A stretch of 64,000 nt of DNA from Echinometra lucunter (lineage: Eukaryota; Echinodermata; Echinoidea; Camarodonta; Echinometridae). Location of the stretch: contig CM057167.1 in the NCBI GenBank assembly GCA_029962745.1, positions 23,155,161-23,219,160 of the forward strand. Direction: 5' to 3'. Below the pieces are notes generated by a model. That model saw only the letters and a list, made by a program, of their open reading frames with translations. It made no database searches and was not told where the DNA came from. Of the stretch, positions 35,126 to 47,100 are shown in pieces (position 1 is the first letter of the stretch; the number at the start of each line of letters is the position of its first letter). The translations under genes were made by a program, and so were the position numbers.

Positions 35126-35181
35126 TCAAAAGTCATCAAAGAGTTCATCTTCAAGTCCATCCAGAAGATCACCAATGCTGT
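35126..35181 (-). CDS. HROB: HROB exon 8 (acidic C-terminus, stop)
   Basis: Acceptor CTTCTCCAG; 17 full codons SIGDLLDGLEDELFDDF, then TGA at 35128-35126. Confidence 0.88.
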
Positions 35182-38100
35182 CTGGAGAAGAAAGAAGCAG
35201 AAAAGAAAAGGAATGATAGAATTTCCAGCAATCAGTAGATTCAGAAGTCAGAATTCTTAGTCTTTAAGACGCAAATTATGATACGAGTGTATGGCATAGA
35301 TCATACAGAGGCACCCAATCAGTTTGAAGTCTGAAAACAAACGCGCGCGGTCGAAATTTAAGCCTCCGCAATAGCCAGATCGGAAATATATGGCACATTT
35401 ATGTTGATTTTTTTTATTTTCATGTATAAAATGACATTTTTGACCTTGTGACCCCCAAATCTAATGAGACAATTATGAGACTTAGATATGCATACATGAG
35501 CCAAGTTTGGAGATGAACCATCACTAAGTGGTTAAGTTATCGCAAGAAAGCAATTTTCATGTATATAATGACCTCTATGACCTTTGACCTTTAACCTTGA
35601 GACCCAAAAATCTAATCACATCACTGTCCCTCCCATATGCATACATGTGCCAAGTATGAAGCTGCTCCGTTAAAAGGTTGTTGAGTTATCGCGAGAACGA
35701 ACCATTTCTATATACATAATGACCTCTCTGACCTTGACCTTTAACCTTGAGACCCCAAAATCTAATCAGATCATTGTCATTCCCATATGCATACATGTGC
35801 TAAGTTTGAGGTTGATCGGTCAAATAGTTGTTGAGTTATGGTGAAAACGAACCATTTCTATGTACATAATGACCTCTACGACCTTTGACCTTTGACCTTG
35901 TGACCCCAAAATCCAATCAGATCATTGTCCCTTCCATGTGCATACATGAGCCATGTTTGAAGCCAATCTGTCAAATGGTTCTTAAGTTATCGCGAGAACG
36001 AGCCATTTTTATGTGTATTATTATCTCTATGACCTTGACCTTTGACCTTGAGACTCCAAAATCTTATCAGATCATTGTCCCTCCCATATACATACACGAG
36101 CCAAGTTTGAAGTTGATCCGTCAAACGGTTCTTAAGTTATCACAAGAACGAAAACGGGACGGACGGACGACCCGAAAACATAATGCCTATGGCAACCACC
36201 TACGGCTGGCGGAGGCATAAAAACAAACAAAAAACAACAAAAAACATGTACACAGAAGCAGAGAGTCATTTAGCCCTGGAAAGCTCCAAAGAGCTCTGGG
36301 AAATACAAAGAGAGCTCCTGTTTGGGAAAAATAAATTACATGATTAGAAGTATGGTGGAAGCTTGTTTGAGAAGAAAGAAATTGCCTCTTACAGTGAACG
36401 CTTCTTTCATTAGAATACAATACAAAAAGGTGGGACCAGCAATGTTATATGAGTGCTCTATAAGGTTCCATCGAAGAGGAAAATTGCAGAAAAAAAATCA
36501 CAACAGCAAATCCTGAAAGGGCCGTTGTGAAAAAAAAAAGAAAAAAAAAGTTATTCTTTTTTGATATGCTGCTAATAGTATAAATGTATTTTTGTTTCCT
36601 GTCTTTTTCTTTCCTATTGTATAATAGGGCATGTCCTAGGAATTTGGTCATTAAGGTGTCCTGTATGTTACCAAGTGATATGGAGTTCTGGATACAAAGT
36701 GACATCAAATGTATTGTTCCACTATAATATGACCTGGGCCCTGTTGCATAAAACTTACCACTGACGGTAACTCTGCCATCAATGGTAACTACCATGGTAA
36801 CATTGCTCAACAGCCAATCGAAACCGAGGTTTCCATGGAAGTTACCACTGATGGCAAAGTTACCATCAATGGTACGTGTGAGTTTTATGCAAGGGGTCCT
36901 GATGTAAACCCTGAGTAATGATCAGTATTGTATAGGTCAAAATAGCATTGGCTTGAAAAAATACAAGTCAAGACCAAGCTTTTTTTTTTTCTGCAAACAA
37001 ACATTGTCATTTTAACAATCGGAAAACTACAAATCAGATGAAATAGATTCAGTTCTCAAACTAAGCAAATGGGAATTACTCATCTGGATTATTTCCAAAA
37101 CAGCAAGGGACTACCAAGTTTATGATCATCCCACTCACCTTCTCTGCAGCTGCTGGGGGCAGGTTTAGGACCTTTGTTTGGTGCAGCTATTGGGTCCCCT
37201 TTGGCCATGTTGGACCCTAGGCCGGAGATCTCTCTAAGGCAAGGTCTCTTCATCTCCCCACGGTTGTTCACCATGCTTGGAGCGGGCTTGGATGGAGCGG
37301 GATGGCATCGTTTGGTTGCTACAGGCACCATCTCTGATGAGGCTGTTGACATCGATGACGAGGCGGTGGTGGTGGGAAGACATATTGGTGAGGTAGGTGA
37401 GATTGGTGAATGTTGTGGAGCAGGCGAAATTTTAGTGGTGACTGGTTTTGAGGATGAAGCAGAAGCAGATGAACATGATGATTTGGAATGACAAACTTCA
37501 TTATTTCTGTTTCCAGATGGCTCCTCTTGCGTAGAGTCAAGCCTTGATCTCAAATTGCTTCCTCCAACTTGTGTATCCATCACCAGCACATCGTCGTCAT
37601 CCTCATCATCAAACATCTCCTCCCAAATCCCAGCATCCTCACCATCTACATAATTGTCCGTATCCATGGCAACTACATCCGGTGCATCACTTGACCCCAA
37701 TCCCTCAACACCTCCATCTCTCCTCCCTGGTGCTGAGCTCTCGTCTGTCCTGTGACCTGAGGACAGTGTCTCCGATGGGTGTCTCCGAGAGGGTGTCTTT
37801 CCTGATCGTTTCCTGGTTCTCTTTGGGGTCTTCTGACTGCCCGGCTTACTGGTGCTTTCTCCAGGAAACACTTGAATCAGATTGCTTGGGGTGATGTTGA
37901 GGTAATGATTGCGCTGTGATGGGCTCAGGACTCCAACCTAAATTACAAAAATTAAAGAGATAGGATAAATATATAGGGTTACTTAATCTACGCAGGAAAT
38001 CATTTTAAAATAATTAATCAAGATTTCATTCAGGGTTCTTGCAACGATATCTTTTTATTCCTCTGCTGGGTTTTTTTTTCTGAAGCTGCTCATTCTGTCT

Positions 38101-41100
38101 CATATTCTCCCATTTGTTTAAAACTGCTACTGCTTTTCAGTGATGCAGATCTGACAAATTATGACCTAATAATTTTGATCTCTATGGAAATTCCCTCCTG
38201 AAAAAGAAAAAAAAAACACCCCTCAAAAACCAAAACAAAACAAAAAAGAGATAAAAAGAGGCTAGTTTAAACTGCTCAAACATCATGACAAATCCTAAAC
38301 CGAAATATAACCCTTAAACTAACATCCAATTGCACCATAACCCTATATGTTTGACAAAGTTAAGCTAGGAGCAAATGCTGCTGGGGAAAATATAATGTCA
38401 ACACAGATCTACTATATTACAATGTCATATGGCTGCCCATCAAAACCCTTGAGTTCAAGACTTACTTGTCTAAGAACCAGAACAGATCCCGGTCTTAGGT
38501 CCCCCTGGTACTCCTCGATGAGCCTTCGATGAATGGTACCCTGCATCTCCCCGCTGGGATCGCACAGAGTCACGCTGGCATCGCTACTGTTTAGGGAGAT
38601 AGTCTTGATCATCACACACAGGTTGTTCACTTTGTTCTTGGTCAGCTGCTTGAGGCTTGCCTGATGGAACAAACAAATATCACAAAATGCTGCTATATCT
38701 ATTATGCAGAACTTTTTTTTTCTTTTTTTAGGGAGGGGGGGGGGGGTTCATTTGAGCTGTGGTCAGACATGACTCTCCATTGCATGTAAACCAACAAAAT
38801 TTTAAAACAAACCACTAATTCCCCCCCCCCAAAAAAAAAAAAAAAGAACAAAACAAAACAAAACAAAGATCCCTATTTGGAACGAGATTTTCAATGTTTC
38901 ATTTTATTTTATAATAAAAAGGTAAGTGATGAGAACTAAAGCGTAAATCAACTTACTTGCTACAGTGATTTTCTCAGTTGGTTTAATAAGTTGTGTTTGG
39001 ACAAGGATTTAATTCTACCTGAAATTCTTTTTGTAATATGAAAAAAGAAGTTTAGATGTATACAGTAATGCACAGTATGTAATAAAAACCTTGTCAATAC
39101 AGAGCACTGAATTTTTTTTTCTACAGGACTTCTAAAATAGCAATGAAATGACAATAATCGGATAATAGTCTTAAGAATACAAAGGAGTTATGCATACCAG
39201 CCGCTTTCCCTTCATTTCATTGGAAAAATTATAACTGGTCATAAAATTAATCAAGGTAGATTTTTAAGAAGTAAACTTTATTTCATGTTTATAACCCCCC
39301 CCCCCAAAAAAAAAAAATAATAAAAATGACAAGCAGAAAATAAGACAATATTCATAGAGGGAAAAAAAAATAAAAACCCTCCATCCCACCCCCCCCCCCC
39401 CCAAAAAAAGAAACAAATAAAAACCAAACAAACAGCAACTAAACAAAAGACAGAAACAAACACAAACCAAAACAAATGAACAAGTAAATGAAATCTCATT
39501 ATGAATGTTCCCACCTTTCTAATCACAAGGGCTATATTGTTCTGTTGAAGGATGGAGTTGGGATGATGATCTTTGATACCGAGTTCAGTCTTCATCCTAA
39601 ACCAAGCTCCATGTTCAAAGTCTCCCACATCAGCAATCTCCTCACTAGACTCCTGAGAACAATGACAAAAACTTCTCATGTATTTATCTTCTAGGAATGG
39701 GGTGGATATAATATACAGATATTGACTGGTGGGGTGGATATAATATACAGATACTGGCTGGTAGGGTGTGTAATTAATATACAGATATTGACTGGTCGGG
39801 TGTGTAATTAATATACAGATACTGACTGGTCGGGTGTGATACTGACTGGTAGGGTGTGTAATTAATATACAGATATTGACTGGTAGGGTGTGTAATTAAT
39901 ATACAGATATTGACTGGTAGGGTGTGTAATTAATATACAGATACTGAGTGGTAGGGTGTGATACTGACTGGAGGGTGTGTAATTAATATACAGATATTGA
40001 CTGGTAGGGTGTGTAATTAATATACAGATATTGACTGGTAGGGTGTGTAATTAATATACAGATACTGGCTGGTAGGGGGTGTGTAATTAATATACAGATA
40101 CTGACTGGTCGGGTGTGTAATTAATATACAGATATTGACTGGTAGGGTGTGTAATTAATATACAGATACTGATTGGTCGGGTGTGTAATTAATATACAGA
40201 TATTGACTGGTAGGGTGTGTAATTAATATACAGATATTGACTGGTAGGGTGTGTAATTAATATACAGATACTGACTGGTAGGGTGTTTAATTAATATACA
40301 GATATTGACTGGTCGGGTGTGTAATTAATATACAGATATCGACTGGTAGGGTGTGTAATTAATATAACATTCTTTGGACCTCACTTAGGCAGTCCACAGT
40401 ATGTATATTACACCCCTTCCAGTCAATATCTGTTATATTAGATAGGCTTGATTAAGTCTGAAGGCCTGTTCAAATAAGAAGATGAAAACCACTGGGGGAT
40501 TTCTGCAGGGGTTTTGAAGTGCATTTATTTCATTTCATTTCATTTCATTTATTGATTTCCACATTAAAAATCAGAAAATTATACAAACAATACAAAGCAA
40601 ATCACAGATTCAGACACATAAAACAATAAAAACACAAGAATCTACATCGAAATATACAAGAAAAGGGGGGAGAAAAGGAGAGTATAATGTGGGCGGGGCT
40701 AGAAAAAGCAAAGCTTGTCTAGTCTAGCCCCGTTAATTGTTTAAAGGGGGAAGTCCACCCTGAGAACATTTACATACAAGTAAATGAGTGCGCTTTGTTG
40801 TGTCATTGCATACACTGTACTGACTGATGTATCGACCGATTCTCATGTATTTATCTTCTAGGATTGGTCAATATACCCATCGAAAATGACCGGCCATGGA
40901 AATAAAACGATTTGGATCCTCGCAATCGATATCACGTGACGCGCTCTGGACCAATCACACTCTGCTATCTGTATGAGCTAAGTTATCTAATATCATCCTT
41001 TATCGAAACCAAAGATGGTTTTCAATCCGATCGTATGTCGTTGTGTAAACACTTACCCCCCCCCCCCCCCAAAAAAAAAGAACATCAATGTCTATAAAAT

Positions 41101-44100
41101 ATAAGAGAGAAAAAAACCCAATACAATACACCGCAAAAACAATCACATTTCAATGATTACAAAATACATGTGCAAAAGAGCAAAGGGAAAAAAAAACATT
41201 ACAATACAATGTATTATTATCTATACGAGGCATTTTTCCGTGGCAATTATTTCCATATTTTGCGCTCTCTGATTTGGCAGCGGTCAATATCATACCATAT
41301 TTTCTCTCTTCCGGGTTTTCTCATTGACTCTACGTGTAAATTGAGCAGCGGGCAATATTCATGAAATCCAGTTTGAACCGGTTTGAGAAGCAACGCAAGC
41401 CATGCATGCAGTGCGCGATTAAAAAGATACGCTACATTCAATGCGCAAATACATAATGACATCATAAAAAAGGTATAAGCCGTGTGATTAAAGTTAAGGC
41501 ACATATACATGTTAAATAGGTACTTGGAGAGATGACTTTAATTCATTTTTTCATCAATTTCCTGTGGGATATAGATAATAATAATAATATGACTGCATTG
41601 AATGAGATACAACCTATATCGCCCTCTCTGAATCCAATATTGCCCGCGCCTTCGGCTTGGGCAATATTGGATTCAGATCGGGCGATATAGGTTGGTATAT
41701 CATCAATGCCAGTCAATATTATATAAATGTTATTTACATGTATGAACAGATAAAAGTTTAAGAAAATGATATGCAGCAAATTCAGTAGGGGCACAAGTGG
41801 GTTAGAGCATGTTTCAAGTCAAAGTGTGTACTATACTTTTTAAAATTGTGTATACATGTATGAGACCTTAGAATACTGATTACATTCCAACAGTTTGACC
41901 CCCCCCCCCCCTATATCTGAGATGTCTTTTCCCCATAATTTGTTTTTAGGTGAGATAAAGAGACATACATGTACAATTATAAAGCTACAAGGCTTTCCAG
42001 AAGAGATAGGTGAAAAAGCAAGAGATAAAAAGTAGGATAAGAATTTTTCACAAAATTAGGGAGAAGGCATCATTTGGGACGCTTTGTACAGGGACAAAAG
42101 AACAGAAAACGATTGGATATCTACACTGGCCAGGAGGAGGGAGCAGATGAAGGCTTATATGGCACCAAGTTTATCTTGGAATCTGCAGAAAATCAAGGGT
42201 ACCTTACATGTAGCTTCAGTGTACATACATGTATGTTCAAGGATATATCTCATATTAAGGGATTCAACAACAAATCATTTGATTTTCAAATTCTTTACCT
42301 TTTGCTCAGATTGAGGGTCCAAAGAGTGATGTACAACCTGAAATGCTTTGTATACTAATCAAACTGCAAAATGCGTTACAAGAAATGAGCAGCTGTTGGC
42401 AGTGTATGCATTTGTGCCTTTCTGCTAGGTACACAATGATATGTGTATCCTTATGCAGGGTTTACACTGGGCCACCATTTCCATGATCTCCACAGTTCAA
42501 AAAAGTGTGGAGCTCCAGGATTTATGTTGCTGGGGGGCAGGGTTTACACTGGGCCACCATTTCCATGATCTCCACAATTCAAAAAAGTGTGGAGCTCCAG
42601 GATTTATGTTGCTGGGGGGCAGGGTTTACACTGGGCCACCATTTCCATGATCTCCACAATTCAAAAAAGTGTGGAGCTCCAGGATTTATGTTGCTGGGGG
42701 GCAGGGTTTACACTGGGCCACCATTTCCACGATCTCCACAGTTTAAAAAAGTGTGGAGCTCCAGGATTTATTTTGCTGGGGGGCACCAAGTATGCTAAAT
42801 AACAGATACACTGTATTCCCGCTTTAGTTCATGGACAGCCATGCACCTTTCCGATTACATAAGACATTGAATCATCTTTTGTTGTGTTCTTGGATCTCCA
42901 TGATCTCCATGATTTAAGAGAATCGTGAAGAGAGTGGGGGTCATGGGGTCGAATCGTGATATCTTGACGGAGCTTAGTGGAATCGTGATGAGCATGACAA
43001 AAATTTTAACAGTTAAACATTTTTGCCACGATCATTCTGATTTGACACCAAATCTTGAGAGAGCATGATAGAACGTGGGAATCGTAATACAGGTGCGGAT
43101 CTAGGGGGGGGGGGGCACAGTGGGCACGTGTCCTCCCCCTTTTTAGCCAAAAGTATGCCTTGTGCCCCTCTTTCAAAGTGAGAAGCTTTTTAATTTTTTT
43201 TTTGTCAGAGAATTATGTAAGGAAAAGTGCACCAACTAATGTGATGACCTTTTCTTTTTTTTCCTTTTCAGAATTTAGTGTGCTCCCTCTTTCACTAAAT
43301 GCTGGATCCGCCCCTGTCGTAGCAGAGCATAGTACATGCCACAAAAGACCTTCACAGAGCGTATAAGTCTTTACTGCGCCATTATAGGGGATCTTGGTGA
43401 GCAAGAAACAGTCATAAAATAAAAGGTGGAGCTCCACGCTTTGTTTTTCTAATCATGGAGATCGTGGACACTGCGGCCCAATGTAAACCCAGCATTATCA
43501 ATGCAACTCACCTCTGCTTCTTGTGACAGTTCTTCTTCTTCAGCTTTTTTCTTGAGAGCAGCCGCTGCATCTTTCAACTTCTGACCTGGCGTCTGTGTAT
43601 AGGGTAGATCGAAAGAGAACAAGAGAGGAACATGAAGGACACACACTCTACAGGAAAAAAAATTTCCTTGCAGCGCTGAAAATGAAGCCAATTTGAAAAG
43701 AACACATACATGTAAAATACAATGAAAAGCATGCGATTTGTGAACACTGCACAGATATGTAAACTATCTATCATGTTTTCTTCTTTCTTTCTTTCTTTCT
43801 TCCTTTCTTTCTTCCTTTCTTTCTCTTTTTTCATTTTGTTTGTTCAAGAAATGACATGTTAAGATTGTTTACAATTTCACAATATGTAACCTTAATTTTT
43901 TTTTTTCTTAAGTGATTGGTCCCTTCCTTAGAGGAGGTTTAAAGAGATGACAAAGGATGAAAACTAGGTACCAGTTTAGGAAGCAATCCTGCAGGTCCAG
44001 GAAACTTTCTTGTCCCACCATGGACCGCCCCTGTTCCAGGACTGGGTCCTGATCCCTTGCAAAGTTGGGCCACTCGGGGTGTCAAGACTGGCCTCGCCGG

Positions 44101-47100
44101 CTGCCCAGGGGTGGATTGTCTTTGATTGTAGAGATCTTTATTTACGGAAGGGTGTTGTCGGTGGGCGTGCCCTGCTACCGGGGTGTGTTGCCCCTTGGCG
44201 TGTCCTCCTACAGGGGTGTGCTGTCGCTGGGTGTGTCCTGTCCGTGGGGTCTGCCTGCCTCTACCAGGCATACTGGGTGTTCTAACAGAACTACCAGGAG
44301 TTGTAATGCAGTTTCCACCAGGAGTGCCATACCCTAACATGCTTGTTCTTGAGTGTGGTGTATGAGTGGCAGAACTTACACCTCTGCTCTGGTTATAAGC
44401 TGGACTTAAGTTGCCACCAGACACTGTATTAGGACTTTGAGCTGTACTGCGATTCCTTTCCTGAACACTCTGACCTGTCTGTCTTCCACAGAAGGCACTA
44501 CTAGATGTAGGTGTGTTCATAGCTGAACCGCTACCATACCCACCTCTGGACATTGAGTTAATCCTCAAAGATGAAGGTGGTTTGTGAGTTGTTCTTGGAG
44601 TGTCCTGCTGATGAGTGGGGCAGGGACCTTGAGGCGGAGATGTCATCTGACTCTGTCCAGGTTTACCGGATGTACCAAGATTACCACTAACTCCAGTACT
44701 ACTCTGAAGAATCTCTTTCCTTGCTACCTGATTTACACTTTTCAGCATTGTTGACCCGGCAGGGCGCAACACCCCCTCATTTTTACGGCCACCACTGACA
44801 GTTTTGGAAGGAGGTTCTTTAAAGTCTCCAAGTGAGGTATTAAGGACTCCAGAAGAGTCATTTTCAAGTCTCCTTTTATTCACTTCATTAGTTTGAATTG
44901 CAGTTCCTTTACCAGATTTGAATCGGTTTGCATTCAGCTGTCTCAAATTTGCCAGTGGTGATGGGATCTTAGACACATTTTGATGTGGATGTTTACTAAC
45001 TTGTGCACTAGGCTCTGGAGTAAGAGGACCCTTTCTACATGCATCACTCCCATGACCAATATTTGATTTGGCCCATCTATTATGCTGGTTCCCATCCACA
45101 CCAGTCTTGTCTCCAATATGCACAGATGAATCCCTTGTCTTGCGTATACCAGTATCGGGAGGTAACGGTATTTCAGGCGATGTTTTACTCTTGAACGAAA
45201 ATTTTCTGCCTTCTCCACGAACCGGAGTTTTTGCTTGAGGAATGACTGGCGTCGCAGTGTGTTTAGGCATGGAAGGGGTTGTACTGCTAGCTTTGTTCAA
45301 CCTGTTTTGTTGGGGTCCATGATGGGGTGGTGCTTGCTTGGGATTGGAGACAACACGTTCTACTTTCTCAACCTGCTCTAGCTCTTCCAGGAAGCTCTGT
45401 GAAAGAATAAAATCAATTCTCAATATCAACTATAGTGGAAAACCAGTATAAAGAGATCTGGGGAGGGTTTCATCAAGTGTCTTGCCAGTGATTTTTAGTG
45501 ACAAGTGTTAAAAGCTACTGAAATCATTGCATCCGATAGGCTGAGAGCAAATCTGTCAGTAACAAGGCAAACGCCAAGCGTTGTCTCGCCTGCATATTGC
45601 AGTCATGAAGAGACTGCATGTCAAAACTATGCTATATGACTTCTGAGGCTGTCAGCAGTTTAGGGGGTGAATTGTGGTTCTGACAGTTTACATATGCAAT
45701 AATGGCATAGGCCTACTTTATCCCTAGGAAATCAGATAACACTAAGAATGCTGTTAATACTATGAAGCTATAATTATTTCCATGCAAGTAAGGAAATGAA
45801 TGTTCGTGAAAAAGAATGTAACTGATAATAATGTGAGTAAAATTGTAAAATTAAATTAATTATTAAGGTGTTATGGCAAACTTATTGTTTGAAAAATGGT
45901 ATGAATTTGGTGATTCCACGTCAAAGCTATAGAAAGTTATTAGGTGTACAACATAGCACAGTGCCAGTTATGAAAAGTTCATTGACCTTTGACCTTTGAC
46001 CTTAATCAAATTCAACTCACATTCGAACTTGACCTGCACCTTCAAGAGATGGACCTCTCATATGAATTTGGCAATCCTACCTCGAAGGTATAGAAAGTTA
46101 TTGTGTGTACAACATAGCACAGTGCCAGTCATGGAAAGTTCATTGACTTTTGACCTCTGACCTTAATCAAATTCAACTCACATTCGAACTTGACCTGCAC
46201 CTTCAAGAGATGGACCTCTTGTATGAATTTGGCAATCCTACCTCGAAGGTATAAAAAGTTATTGTGTGTACAATATAGCACAGTGCCAGTCATGGAAAGT
46301 TCATTGACCTTTGACCTTTGACCTTATTCAAATTCGACTCATATTCGAACTTGACCTGCGCCTTCAAGAGATGGACCTCTGGTATGAATTTGGTGATTCC
46401 ACGTCAAAGCTATAGAAAGTTATTAGGTGTACAACATAGCACAGTGCCAGTTATGAAAAGTTCATTGACCTTTGACCTTAATCAAATTCAACTCACATTC
46501 GAACTTGACCTGCACCTTCAAGAGATGGACCTCTTGTATGAATTTGGCAATCCTACCTCGAAGGTATAAAAAGTTATTGTGTGTACAATATAGCACAGTG
46601 CCAGTCATGGAAAGTTCATTGACCTTTGACCTTTGACCTTATTCAAATTCGACTCATATTCGAACTTGACCTGCGCCTTCAAGAGATGGACCTCTGGTAT
46701 GAATTTGGTGATCCCACCTTAAAGCTATAGAAAGTTATTGGGTGTACAACACAATTGTTGACGACGACGCCGACGCCGACGCCGACGCCGACACCGGAAA
46801 TAGTGATACCTATGTCTCGCTCCGCTACGCAGGCGAGACAAAAATCACTGACGAGACACTTGATGGAACACCCCCTTGATATAACAATATTCCTGATATA
46901 ACAAGGTAATATTCTGGTCTCAGCTCTTTATATTATATTCTTTTTTAACCCTGACAATAATGAGATTCCTGTTATAACATGTTCTTTGGATGGTCCCAAG
47001 GACCTTGTTATACAGAGTTTCCACTGTATGGCCAAAAGTATCCAGATGCTCACTTTCGATATCGAATGCATGTGTATCATACCATACTCCTACTGCACTA

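Noticed and set aside
35885..36220. 111-aa frame in HROB intron 7
   Set aside because: Same tandem repeat as above, not a gene.
37174..37894. Plus-strand frames opposite HROB exon 7
   Set aside because: Antisense shadows of a composition-biased exon.
39694..40366. CRISPR-like regular array
   Set aside because: Units are contiguous with no unique spacers, in an animal intron: a minisatellite.
42441..42802. Overlapping frames reading CCWGAGFTLGHHFH repeats
   Set aside because: Product of the 82-bp transposon end repeats.
44010..44365. Plus-strand Gly/Cys/Val-rich frames opposite HROB exon 3
   Set aside because: Antisense shadows; no splice sites or homology.
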